64,000 bases of DNA, taken from positions 992,001-1,056,000 of the forward strand of contig JBAJFG010000041.1 in assembly GCA_037903475.1 (NCBI GenBank). The letters are read 5' to 3'. This document shows, in pieces, positions 23,151 to 34,297 of this stretch; position 1 is the first letter of the stretch, and each line of letters opens with the position of its first letter. The DNA is from Ancylostoma caninum. Taxonomy: Eukaryota > Nematoda > Chromadorea > Rhabditida > Ancylostomatidae. The position numbers and the translations under genes were made by a program. The notes below the pieces were generated by a model. It ran no database searches and had not been told where the DNA came from. It saw nothing but the letters and a program-made list of their open reading frames with translations.

Positions 23151-24598
23151 AATTTTATCGATAGTTTTAGCCTAATGATATGATCGGGCTTTTTCATAAT
23201 AGTGCTCAATGATTTGATGACATTCGTACTGAATACCGGAGTGTACAGCTTGTTTGATATCAAGAATGGATGAAAGAAATGCGAAAGACCCATTCTGAGA
23301 ATACCCGAATGAACGGGTTTTCCGATAAACCCAATTGTAAGACAGAGAGAGGAGGAAAGGGAATAAGTTACCCGAATAATCCATATCCTAGTAAAATCAA
23401 ATGAATGAGTTGTCATTATTAAACAGAGGAAGGAACATAGCAAAGCATGGGTTTGTGGAGAAGGAATAATTGAGCAGACGTTTTAGAACAACTTTCGTTC
23501 TTTCTTCTTTTAACAGCACAAAAAAATAAAAGATCAATCTCAATTAATGGGTTAATTATCAATCCACTGGGCACATTACAAAGGTTTGCTCTCATAACAG
23601 TAGGAATGTGGAAGTGACACACGCCAAAAATTGAGGGGCTCCATCATCTAAAAGCATCTTTTTGCTCATTTTGTTTTAGAACTTTTTCTGGAGCAGATTA
23701 GCGACAAATTCCTCCTTCTCCTTGTAAAACAATGATTATAACTAGTGATGTTATTGAAGAGTGAAAGTGACGGTCATTCAAAGTAAAAGCACCTTTTCGG
23801 GTTTTTTTTTGTTGGTAACCATCGCTTGTCTACTATGCGTAAGTCACCATATTGGTGAAAAAAGCGGAAATTAAGCACTGCTCCGTGGAGAGTATTCGCT
23901 CCTCTGTTCTACGTTTAAGATTCAAAACTGATGCTTGATTTTTGGTGTTTCGTCCATTCGTAGAGGGTAAGGGTTAAGTAGGGTTAAGTAGGTCGTTGTC
24001 ATGCAACTACTCTTATCACACCAACATGTTCTTCCGCATTGCTGTTCTGCGTCTAATACTGCTTGATTTTTTGGTCTTCCTGAAGAATGTTGGCTAGCTA
24101 ACTAGTATATGACACATTGACTTCTGTTGTGGGATTTTGAGTGTATACTATCGTACACCGCCTGAAAAAGCTAATGGCGGAGAAGGCTCTTGGGCAGTGG
24201 AGAGCTAGAGTGTGTTCATCCTAATGCTTTCTCAGGAGTCTTCCACTTCTCCCAATACGCCGGTAACCACTATAATCTGTTAGATAAGTGCAGGATAAGT
24301 GAAAAATCTTATGATCGGCCTATTAGAAGAATTCTTCTTCATTGAACTCGTTTTCAACTAGGGGTGATGATGTTATTATCTCTTTGAGGATGATCGTGGG
24401 TTGAAATATCATGAAAAAAAAAACGAAACTTGCCAACTCTTTCGCTGTAGTGTTGATAAATGAAGATATCATAAAATGAACCTTCACGGTCGCAAGACAA
24501 AATAATCAATCTCAATTAATGGGTTAATTATAATTTCATTTCATAGAACCATTGCATTTTCATGTGATATACATCTTCAATGTTTTTCTGCCATACAG
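23151..24598. other. Non-coding stretch, no gene recognised
   Basis: The AATCTCAATTAATGGGTTAATTATxA segment at about 23535-23560 recurs at about 24508-24533, a short direct repeat about 970 bases apart. No coding structure is evident. Confidence 0.4.
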
Positions 24599-24807
24599 GT
24601 CGTTATAAGAACACCTCCACAGGCCGACGCTTCGACAACACTTCGTTTTCGAAGACATAAAAGTGAATCAATTTTCTGGGATCTGCGCTCCGTGAAGAGA
24701 CGAACTCACTCAGTGTTTCACAAATATGCGCGATTGTTTCCCATACGCACCGCCTATGCTGCCATGCTATCTACACATACTCGAGAAACGGATCGGCCTC
24801 GTTTGAG
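24599..24807 (+). CDS. Possible internal exon, unrecognised
   Basis: A 209-base open segment lies between a good acceptor (CCATACAG) and a donor (TTTGAG|GTAAAG). It begins VVIRTPPQADAS and includes ESIFWDLRSVKRRTH, FPIRTAYAAML and RETDRPRLR. The codon use and the Arg/Ser-rich yet ordered composition look coding. I recognise no family and find no partner exons by eye. It could belong to a gene upstream of the receptor gene, or be a relic. Confidence 0.35.
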
Positions 24808-24908
24808 GTAAAGTAGATTTATATTAAATTTATTAATTCAGACGATACAGTAAATGTGCCTACATTTGACGTCGGTAAACGCTCAGTAAATCCTTTCCAG
24901 TAGGCTTA

Positions 24909-25164
24909 CAGTGAATGGCAATGGCGGTAGCCCAACCGCCGCCTCGAGAAGGACGCAACGCGACCGCACCGCGTGCGCCGGGATCGGTGTCGTCTGCTGC
25001 CGGGATGCTATTTCCAATCACTTTCTTCTCGACTTGGTCGGAAATCTCCAAAACCTGGTAGAAAAGCTGCTAAATATAGCGTTGTAGCAGCAGAAACGTC
25101 GTTTGTGACGCGCGCGGCGGGCGAGGCGTACTTCTCGAGGCCGCGGATGGGCCAACGTCCACTG
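24909..25164. mobile_element. TA-flanked palindromic MITE (family M2), copy 1
   Basis: The 256-base element starts CAGTGAATGGCAATGGCGG and ends CGTCCACTG. The left flank is TA and the right flank TG, consistent with a decayed TA target site. The body is an imperfect palindrome (CTCGAGAAGGACGC on the left, GTACTTCTCGAGG on the right). Two more copies lie at 28242-28510 and 29518-29783. Confidence 0.8.
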
Positions 25165-27057
25165 TGTATGTAAGCATCCCTGAAACTCCAACAGTTTTTC
25201 AAATTTGTCTCGTCGTGCAAGTGGGCGAAATACCAGGCGTTATGAGGGGGGGGGGGTTGCTTTTTTTTCAGTTCACAACACACAATACAGTTAGGGAGTA
25301 CCAAAACCAGCCGGACTCTGAAAGAGCTACTTTCTTTACAAATATTGCACTCATTTAGGAAAAGGTGTAAATGTGTGTGTAATGTGACGCTGATATAAAT
25401 GAGTTGGCTCTAGTGTGGTCGAAAAAAATGTTTGAAATTGGAATTATTGAAGATGGTTCTACGAAAACGAAAGGTTACCTCTAGATGGCTAGTAGAGAAT
25501 GTACACCCACAGTTGTTTCCAAGTCATCGTTTTTTTCTGTTTATGAACAAGAATGCGTTGTTATAGCTCAAGAGAACCAGCACTTATATGTGGTTACGAC
25601 ACCTCGACCGCTCTTCTCTAGGTTCTGCTAATACGTGCTTTCTTGACATCGCTATGTCATGAATACTCGGCCTTGCCGGTGAAGACCCACACCTGCTGCT
25701 CTCTCACTTTGGTCGCCCGCCTTTAGATGGTCATAGGATTGTTGTGATAATGAGAAATTATGATTCTCGTTGATGGTATTGTCCTTTAGACATCAAACAC
25801 TGACTGAAGTGAACGATCACTGGTGAGAAGATGAGAGGTATTGGCAAACAAGCGGCATTGTTTCCCTTCTGGTATAAGAGTTGAACTCGACTCATTTCTG
25901 CTCTGAGTGTTCATTTTATCCTATTTTCCTAAACGTTAGAGAAATAAGGTCTATAGTACTTTGTGTGCCGCACTTAAAATGAGTTTGTAAAAAGGTGAAA
26001 CGTAAGAAAAGCATTCCACATGTGTACATAACAGTTTAAGCCTATGTCTTGCCGAACAGAATAAGAGCACCGACCTTCGGAGTGGATTATTTCGTCGAAG
26101 AAGTCACGAAGACGTGGAAGGAGCGCAGTGCCTCTGCGCCACAAGTCGCTTCAGGTCGACTTCGTTCCAGGTCTTGGACAGATTAACCTTTAGGAGTTTG
26201 GTATTTCTGTGAAATGTAGCGCTGCTCATAGATTTTAGGAGGCGCACATGGAGTTCTCCAGCTGGTTGATATCCAGAGTGCAGAAAGCCACTTCCCTGCA
26301 AGCACGAAGCTCTTTAAATTAATGCCTCACATCAGTTCTGCGTGACGAGAACGGAACGAAAGAAGTAAATGACTCTTTAATATTACTATAGAAACATTAT
26401 TGGATGAGAAATTAGAAAATGGAGAAATCATCTGCAGTACAACATAGCCTTGAATCAGATTGTTGCTCGATTAGGAGACCATTTACCACTTTCAATAACA
26501 GGAAAAGTTCGCCGTCGCTTTCATCTCCTCCTTCCGTTCCTAGTAAAAGGATTTCAACTGCATTTTCCTGGTTTCAATTGTGTTAGAATTCACATAGACG
26601 CATTTCTTTGGCGAATACGCTACTGGATCTGCGACAAGGCAGGAATTACATGCAACATGCCGAGGTTTAATCATGCTCTACTTTTCATCCAACTATGAAG
26701 TCCCTGGAAACTAGTCTCTATTACCTAGAACAAAAATCGAAGTGAATTAGATGTGACGCATCTGCAATACTCTATCTTCCTAACGCCTACGTGGCTGCCT
26801 TTACGAAAAGGTTCTCATTCCTTGCAACAGTGAATTTATTCGTAACTGTTGAAACAAGGCTTTTGTTTTATTCCAGAATTCTTTAGGTGTTGTTTTTTTA
26901 CAGATCCGTGTCGTCAATATTTATGTGGTGTGTTCTGTGTGGCAATGAATCAGCCGCTGTTTAGCGCTGGATACTAAACGCAATACCCATTTGTTGCTCA
27001 AAACAACTACAAACTACTCAAGCGAATCGATTTCAACTTATTTCTCTTGCATTTCAG
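25165..27057. other. Intergenic, upstream of the Srab-like gene
   Basis: No convincing gene. It includes a G9 run at about 25248 and short frames at 26104-26301 (-) and 26450-26698 (+) without family signatures. The last bases carry the acceptor just upstream of the receptor start codon. Confidence 0.4.
27050..27057 (+). promoter_or_regulatory. Acceptor immediately 5' of the Srab-like start codon
   Basis: CTTGCATTTCAG followed by AGACTGAAAG and then ATG at 27068. A polypyrimidine-TTTCAG acceptor 10 bases before the start codon, with no coding exon recognised upstream, is the usual arrangement for spliced-leader trans-splicing in nematodes. It could also be a 5' UTR intron acceptor. Confidence 0.55.
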
Positions 27058-27067
27058 AGACTGAAAG

Positions 27068-30000
27068 ATGATGAACTGCACATTAGCTCACCAGCTAGTG
27101 ACGAATCCCGTATTTCTGACAGGTGTCGCATCGCAAGCTATTGCTAGTCTATTTTCTGCTGTAATTAGTGTGTTCGTCACAAAACAGTGTGGACATCTCT
27201 ACTTCCATTCCAACTGCAAAGTAAGCGAAAACGACTCTTTTAGTTTTCCATTTCTTTTCGAGAACTGTGCAAGGAATATGCAAAAATTTTGGTGTGTAAG
27301 GGATTTTCTGGTGCAGTGGTTTCTACAGTGTCATTGGGCACTCTAGTCTGCACAATATACCTCTCTAAAAAGCTTCATTATTGCTTGCAGATACTGATCG
27401 TGGCTATGCTTCTGCTCTACATTGCTCACTCGATTAGTATGGCTATTTTGCAGGTGATATCGTACTCAATCTGACTTCCATTTTTGAGTCTGTTCCTTTT
27501 CACATCTTCCGCACATCCTTTTTCTGTTTACTTCCTTGTATTGCATGGTAGTACACCTAAAATCTTCTAATTCTTCATTGTTTCTTTTGTGTGCATCTGC
27601 TGCGTTTGCCGATACTGCTGCTCATTATCACCTCCATCTACACTGCCTGTCGGATACGGTGCAGTATGGTCAACTCATCACGTGATGGTACCAAGAAAGT
27701 TTTCCTTCACGCCCTTTTAGCTGAATGGGGGCCACCTGAATCATACTCTAATCCTCCTGTTCATTGGAGATAGAAAGTGACCGCAGTTCTAGCCCGAATG
27801 CTTTATCGTACCCGTGAGAACATAAAGATGTTCGGTTCTGTTTAAAAAAGTCAAAAGATTGCTCTAGTCGCAGTTTGGGTCGTCTTTGGAAATCCCGGAG
27901 GGGTTCAGACATTTGCAATGTCTGAACAGTTCATGGATATAGATTTTTCTCACAATATGTTGGTTGTTCCAGTTCCCGAGATTTATAGTAAACCACTTCA
28001 GACTACACAATTTATACGCTACCTCACATTCTCCAACCCATGTGAGGTTGGTCTTCCATCTGTGACCTGTATATGTCTTCGTTTACCTGCTACAGTATGT
28101 ATGATATCGATTCCATCTCTACTTGTGAGTTATTGAGTTTCTACCCTTTGCTAATGAGTATTTATTTGCGCCGTTTTTTTTACTCTTGTACGACGTGCAC
28201 CCCCTTTAGCTGCTTTCTATTGGTGTATCACAGCATACATACGGTGGACGTCAATGGCGGTGGCTCATCTACTGCCTCGAGAAGGACGCCACGCAACCGC
28301 GCCGCGCGGGCCATAACCCATGTCTTCAGCTACTGTTATGCTATTTCTGGCACTTTGCTACCCTTTTTAAGGATTTTCGATCGAATCGGTAGAAAAGCGC
28401 CTAGGAATAGCATTGAGGTGGGCAGACGACACCAATCCCTGTGCGCGCGGCGCGGCTGCGCAGCGTCCCTCTCGGGGCCGCGGATGTGCCACCGTCTTTG
28501 GCGTCTACTGTACCTCTCGCGTGTTTTCCCTCGTTTCATCATTATAGTATTCGAATCATTGCATACATTTGAAAGGGCTCATCTAGCTCAAACGAGTTCT
28601 TCCGTTGTCCGCGCTGCGGTCAGTGAATCTAAAGTACTGGCCAAAAAGAACTTTTATTTCGATCTTTTTTCATGAATTCTTTCATGGTGACTCTTGAGCT
28701 TCCAACAGCAACTTCAGTAGCAACTCACTGCGGATGCAAAAAGTTATTAATGTTCCGACTGCGTTCGCAAATTTTTGGGAGAAAAAATTCTTAACTCAAA
28801 AAGGTCAAAATCCTTGCTTTCGCGCTAACTGCTTTCAACTGCTGCGTGACTTTCGTTTGTAAAACTTCTTTCTGGGAATGATTTCATATTCAATAAAATT
28901 TCGGTTGGTTAATGCGGAATCCTGACATCTTCAGAGCTTATTTGACATCGTCTTGTAATTGACCTTCTTCGGGAGCTTTATCCTGTCTGGATCGTAACTG
29001 CATCTCTGCTTCGAGCTAGGTCTTGTTCTGCATGATGCCTTAGTTCGAGAAGAATAAGAATGCTTGTACTGATTCTCGGCGAACGTCCCACCGTTCCAGA
29101 TATCCTCTCGATAGGTAGTCCCCTCAATTACTGTAAGCGCACATCAATCCTACATTCAGAATACCATAAGAACTCCCCTCTAATCAAATCTGTTGATGTT
29201 CGATAAGGTATAGTTTTCTCCTAATGCAGTGTACTTTCAGTTTGCGATCCTTGTTGAGCGAACAGTAGCGTTGTGGAAACGTCGTAACTATGACACTTAT
29301 GGGCCACGAATTGGATATTTTTTCACCGCTATCTGCGTAAGTGAATGTGTAAATATTAGGTGCTTGCTAAAGTTCCAGGGGAGTTGCAGCTAATCTTTCG
29401 AGACACCATAACTCCTCTAGATGTCAACAATTTTATTATGTTGCAAGCACGGAACAAAAAATTTGTTCTCAGAGGTCTGAAGTTTAACATATAGATACTC
29501 GTAAGAGCGGCAAAGTACAGTGGACGTCAATGACGGTGACCCATCCGCGACCCCGAGAAGGATGCCGCGCAACCGCTCTGCGCGCACCGGGATCGGTGTC
29601 GTCTGCCGCCGTAATGCTATTCCTAGGTGCTTTTTCTTCCCTATTCGATCGAAAATCCTTAAAACGGGTAGAAACGCTGGTAGAAATAGCGTAACAACTG
29701 CAGGAGAGATCAGTTATGGCGAACGCGGTTGCGCGGCGTCCTTCTCGATGCCGCAGATGAGCAATCGCCATTGTCGTCCACTGTACTTTTCAAATAGGGT
29801 CTTTCGTCGAAATTTTTATAGCGAACTTAAGGCTGCAGAAGCCCAGCAAAGGAACAGTCTGTCGAAGACAAATCTACGAAATATACAGGACAAGTTGAAA
29901 TTTCGAAGCGCAGATGGCCAACTTTTCACATAGTTGACACTGAAACATGCTGGTATGCGTTATCCCGTTGCAGCAGCTGAACACGTGACTACGCCTGGGT

Positions 30001-32996
30001 TGGCGTTATATTCAGAAATTCTCCCTCTACTACTTCAAACAAAAGAGTGTAGGAGTCATCAATTATTGTTCTCCTTTCAGAAACAAATTCACTGCACATG
30101 ACTCAAGTTAGTGACCAAAAAAGGTGAAGGAAATGTAATAATGGTGTAACTATGGTTTTGCTTTTTCGCGTAGGTCGTTGAAGCCTAGATTGCAGGGTGA
30201 TCTCTTCCTATAGTCCTGTTCCTATTCTCCTCGCTTAGCTCACCCTAAGTCCATGTACTTATCTCCTCTTTCTTGCCGATTTTCGACTGACAGTATGTAA
30301 ATGGTTAATTATTTCTGTAATGCCTTTCTCACTCTGGATTGGGTCTGATTAAATTGTTCCTCTCGGACGCGTTTGTAAGACTCAGTTGGTGCTGCACTCA
30401 TGGAGCACTTCCCTAGGTCTCACCTCCGCTTGAAATTCTTAAGAACCCGGGAGCTACTGGCGTTTCGAAAAAGATACTCTATAAGAACGCACTATTGATG
30501 CTATTGATCGCTTATCTTGCTGATCGTTCGAATTTGAATTTATAAAGCAAGATTCCGTGAATGAGCTGAAGGCATATAGTATTAGTTTTATACTTGAAAC
30601 AACTCCGAATCGAGCCAAGAGCAATATACAGTCCGTTCCGGGAGGCACTGCAAATGGGCGCCGGCGGGCGCCGGCCGCCGCCACCCTCCGGCGCCCCGGT
30701 ATTAATGAGCTATAAATCACTCGAGCTTGGGAGAAAGCGAAGAAAGATACAATTTTAGTCCATAGTAGACAGGGTAGATAAGCCTAACCCTATGCTTAAG
30801 AATGGGTTTAAGGCTTAGGCTCAGGCTTCACAGGAGTGGCCCCACCCAACTCCCTTTTCACCTAAATTTCTAAGATAAACTACGATAAGTGTAAGTGTAA
30901 GTAATAGTGGACACCATTTGTATGTTGCATCGCGTGCGCGCATAGCTCAGTGGGTTGAGCGAATGATCGACGTTGTGGTGGTCAGGGGATCGAATCCTGC
31001 CCTGTGCCCCCGTTTTGCAAATACATATAGTATGCTGCCTACGACTGCTGCAGTTATCTAACAAACTCCAACATAAAAAGTAGCCCGGATGGCTCAGTGG
31101 TTTGAGCGGCAGATTGCAATCTGTCCCTATCGCTGGTTCCACTCCGTTGGAGATCCAGAGTTAAGTATCGCAGTGTTTGGGGTTCACTGCTTGCAACGTC
31201 CCCCGTGATCTCCTTCGGGTAGTCCAGGAAGGCATCCGGCAACGTTTTGCATGAATTTCGAAGATAAACTACGATAAGTGTAAGTGTAAGTAATAGTGGA
31301 AAACTCTTTCGAAGATAAACTACGATACGTGTAAGTGTGAGTAATACTAATAGTGTAAGTAATAGTGAAAAACCACTTTTTCAAAGTTGAGGGGAACCGG
31401 GAGAGAGAGAGTAACTCTGCCGTAAAGAACTGCTCTACGAAAGATAAATGACAGCGGTAGAACTACTTCGCGATGGATATGGAACAATTTATACGGATTT
31501 CAATTATTTCTGAGGATCCCGAATTGGATGAGCTTTATTATTCAGATGGGATAACTGAAGTACTGTGTCCATCTATAGAAGAATAACGGCCATTTTTGTA
31601 CTCGCGAAGCAGTGTACTATAGCAGAAAATGGAAGAGTTGGCTTCGCTTATTGTGTATTCAGAAATCTTTCTCCATGAAAATCACAAAAATGAAAAAAAC
31701 GTGAAAATTGTGAAAATGGTCCCCTGTATTGTAGCCTTAACATATGCACTCTGTCTACTATGGACTTAAATTGTATTTTTCTTCGCTTTCTCCCAAGCTC
31801 GCGTGATTTATAGCTCATTAATACCGGGGCGCCAGAGAGTGGCGGCGGCCGGCGCCCGCCGGTGTCCATTTGCAGTGGCTGCCGGACCCGACTGTAGGTA
31901 GCAGATGTTCTGCTACCAGGAAATTAAGGGGAATTAATGTGTGCTAAAAATTGACCTTTCGCATTTCGTTGACTCCAGTGATTTAAGATTTCTCCTTTCT
32001 ATAGATTTCTTAGCATAGCAAATACTTCTAACAGCCCAGTTTTTCGCTGGAAAAGACCAGAAGTTCGACGAGAGAGGAGTTGTGCAATTACCAGAAAGAT
32101 GGCAAAGATAATCGAACAAAGTGAGAAACATATCACTGATAAATGTTTCTTCATTATGAGAAATTAAAACGCTTAAAAATCCCAACTACTTTCCGAATGA
32201 CCCAATATCACGTATAATTTACAATATGGTTTGTAAATCAAATAGTGCTGAAATACCAGTGCTCCTCTAACGGCACCTTTTCAGCTAGTCGTCTCTTTGT
32301 CCTGCACATACTGGGGGGCAAGTCTTATGGATCTTGAGGAACGCGCACCGTTCTGTTCGACATCCACTTCTCGTACCGCTGATCGAATAACATTATTGAC
32401 TTTTTCTATAAACGGTGTCAACTTCATATCATTACTTGGCATATTGGCTCTATTCTTCTTCAACAAATCTGCAGTCGCGAGGTCCATTCCTTCTTTCCGG
32501 CTCTCTTGCTATCTTTATACTTAGAATCAGAATCTCTTCTTAAATTTTGCACTTCTGTTTAACCTCTGTTCAGACGTGGATATGATCTACAGTCATCATA
32601 TCAACTACAAGAAAACCTCCACGTTATTCGGATTATACTGCCACTTTCGATTTTTCAAGCTTTCTGTTATGCAATATTCTTGACCACATGTGGTATAACT
32701 TCAATACTCCGTGAAAGAATGTCCCCGGTCACGTACAGAACAATTTTCACCATAGCATATGTGGGTGCCTTTCTGTACTATTTCTCACGCTGCAGAAAAC
32801 CTTCTAAGTTCTGTTGCAGGCTGTTCCTTATTACACATTGGTTGCTCCAGTCTTGATGCGGTTCATTATCAAACGGTCACAACAAATGAAAGCAGCTAAA
32901 CTAAAGAAGTTAACTTGGTCTGCTGTAAGAGAAGAAGAAATATATTTTCAAACCTATGCCGGAATGTGGAAAAATATTCGAGTACCTAGAAAGTGA
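27068..32996 (+). CDS. Srab-like chemoreceptor (seven-transmembrane GPCR), complete
   Basis: Seven exons with matching phases: 27068-27220, 27391-27453, 28002-28124, 29241-29336, 32285-32481, 32574-32760, 32820-32996 (TGA). They encode about 331 residues, a normal length for nematode Sra/Srab serpentine receptors, which are thought to act as chemosensors in neurons. Landmarks in order: an N-terminal Cys and TM1 ending in GHLYFHSNCK; TM2 (VAMLLLYIAHSI); NPCEVGLP with CICLRLP; the family mark FAILVERTVALWKRRNYDTYG after TM3; FCSTSTSRTADRI in an extracellular loop; YQLQENLHVIRIILPL before TM6; and YYTLVAPVLMRFIIK in TM7 with a Trp-containing tail. All splice sites are GT-AG; the donor at 32482 (GAG|GTCCAT) is the weakest. 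A second in-frame ATG at 27071 is possible. The 2.9-kb fourth intron is filled by transposons. ATTAAA occurs at about 33014. Confidence 0.88.
28242..28510. mobile_element. Palindromic MITE (family M2), copy 2, in a receptor intron
   Basis: The 269-base element starts CGGTGGACGTCAATGGCGG and ends GGCGTCTACTG, flanked by TA on both sides (28240-28241 and 28511-28512). It lies in the third intron of the Srab-like gene. The interior shares CTCGAGAAGGACGCCACGCA and GGTAGAAAAGCGCC with the other copies. Confidence 0.85.
29518..29783. mobile_element. Palindromic MITE (family M2), copy 3, in a receptor intron
   Basis: The 266-base element starts CAGTGGACGTCAATGACGG and ends CATTGTCGTCCACTG, flanked by TA on both sides (29516-29517 and 29784-29785). 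The left half (GAGAAGGATGCCGCGCAACCG) and right half (CGGTTGCGCGGCGTCCTTCTC) are close inverse copies, so the whole element can fold. It lies in the fourth intron of the Srab-like gene, about 180 bases from the exon. Confidence 0.88.
30933..31012 (+). repeat. tRNA-like SINE segment 1
   Basis: A TAGCTCAGTGGG A-box, a GCTC/GAGC D-stem and a GGGATCGAATCCTGCCC T-arm with B-box are in the right order and spacing. The anticodon arm does not fold properly, so this is a tRNA-derived SINE head or pseudogene and not a functional tRNA. It lies inside the long-TIR element. Confidence 0.6.
31083..31157 (+). repeat. tRNA-like SINE segment 2, Cys-tRNA-like
   Basis: GCCCGGA, then a GGCTCAGTGGTTTGAGC D-arm, then CAGATTGCAATCTG, which resembles an anticodon arm with GCA at its centre but leaves a loop that is one base short. 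The T-arm (CGCTGGTTCCACTCCG) pairs poorly. Best read as a tRNA-derived SINE head. Confidence 0.55.
31255..31370. repeat. AAGTGTAAGTGTAAGTAATAG repeats
   Basis: GATAAACTACGATAAGTGTA followed by AGTGTAAGTAATAGTG appears at about 30875-30910, 31261-31300 and 31312-31370. The copies follow the tRNA-like segments and look like the tails of the same SINE units, duplicated within the element. Confidence 0.6.
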
Positions 32997-34038
32997 TGTG
33001 ATGAAATACATGTATTAAAGAATGTGTTCATACGGTGCACCTTGTTTATCCGTCTGGGACGTAGTGTTTCACGTATGTTGTTGCACAAGCTCCCGCTTTT
33101 TTTCAACGTTCTATGTGAGACAGTCGGGGCAAATCGCCCACTACAGGTCTGCTCCACTCGGTTTTTTCTTGGTCATCAAACCTGAGCAAACCAATCGCAT
33201 TCTGCGCACAGAACGCAAATGTTTTGAACTGCATTTGTGGTCTTTTCAGCATGAGATGACGCTAGTATCAGGAGCAAGGTTTTTCTCCAGCTACCTTTTG
33301 TTGAATTCCTTGAATCTAGGACTGATCAAGTTCTTTCAAGAATGGTGAGGTGATCACCAAGCTTAGCTCTAGACACTGCTAATGTCCAAGCACAACAGGG
33401 ACGTAAAGCCTGCCTTTGTGCTCTTAGCTGTCATATTTTAGGGTCTATTCAGAACCCGGAGCAACTTATAATCATGAACGCTCCGCTAGTATAAAGCCCA
33501 TAATTGAAAATTTGTTTCAACGGTTTTGTGAATTTACTGCTGAATGACCTGGTCTAGACACCTGTTACGACAATTGATACCGATCAATATATTTTCATCA
33601 GCTAAAAACAAAAAGGTCATTGGGGTTTCATATTTTGCCTGTGGAAGTTTGATGTTTGCTTCTAAGCGTCCAAGCTTACAGAAAAGATGTTTTCGTTACT
33701 GATTTGTAGATGAGTAAGAAACTAATTTACCCAAATACTACAAAACTTCTACAACTACAAATTATTTGCTAGACATTCAACCGCATTTCTCTTCTGGCCG
33801 TTGAGCAAAGAAAAGGCATATTCGAATGTTCAGAGTCTGTATCAGGCTAGCGCACGAAACGAAATCTAAACATCTAGAATGGAATTCCAGAAAACGTAAC
33901 AAATCTGTAAATATCATCTTGATGCTAAAACTTTTTCTTCTATAATACATAGTTGACAGGGTTAACCGTTGCACCTTTATCAGCATCACTTCATCAAAAC
34001 AAGAATACGTAACCATGCTTGTGGTAGCTCATAGATCA
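32997..34038. other. 3' flank of the Srab-like gene
   Basis: A possible polyadenylation hexamer ATTAAA lies at about 33014. The 108-codon plus-strand frame at 33022-33348 has no recognised domain. Nothing else was seen before the MITE. Confidence 0.4.
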
Positions 34039-34046
34039 GTAACTAT

Positions 34047-34289
34047 CAGTGGCGGACGCAGGGGGGGAGGACACCCACGCTCGAGAATGGGTCGCCAAAT
34101 TTTTGAAATTACTTTACAGTACAAATAAAAATCTTGTATTAGCTTGTTTTTGATTGTTCATTCTTATTATTATTTCTAATACATCTTTTATTAATTATTT
34201 GCCATTATAATTAATATTTTTATTGATTTTATTTTTCCGTCTGGGTACCCAAACGGCGGAGACGCCACCTTTTTCCCACGCCCCCACTG
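34047..34289. mobile_element. hAT-like MITE (family M1), copy 2, intact target duplication
   Basis: The 243-base element starts CAGTGGCGGACGCAGG and ends CCCCCACTG, with exact 8-base flanks GTAACTAT at 34039-34046 and 34290-34297. The middle shares GAATGGGTCGCCAAATTTT and CCGTCTGGGTxCCCAAA with copy 1. The right end has lost the GCGTCCG part of the inverted repeat, so this copy is probably immobile. Confidence 0.92.
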
Positions 34290-34297
34290 GTAACTAT

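Larger units (their letters stand above)
30629..31894. mobile_element. 1.27-kb long-TIR element with TA target site, in a receptor intron
   Basis: The inverted ends are about 140-150 bases long: CAGTCCGTTCCGGGAGG at the left and the complement of CCGGACCCGACTG at the right, continuing through CACTGCAAATGG, GGCGGGCGCCGGCCGCCGCC, GGTATTAATGAGCTATAAATC and GAGCTTGGGAGAAAGCGAAG, and ending in TCCATAGTAGACAG. Both outer flanks are TA. The long GC-rich inverted ends and TA site suggest a non-autonomous Tc1/mariner-type element. The interior contains tRNA-like sequences and three copies of a GATAAACTACGATAAGTGTA repeat; no transposase frame was found. Confidence 0.82.

Noticed and set aside
30933..31157. 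Functional tRNA genes
   Set aside because: The anticodon arms do not fold correctly (loop too short or stem unpaired), and the sequences sit in a repeat context, so tRNA-derived SINEs fit better.
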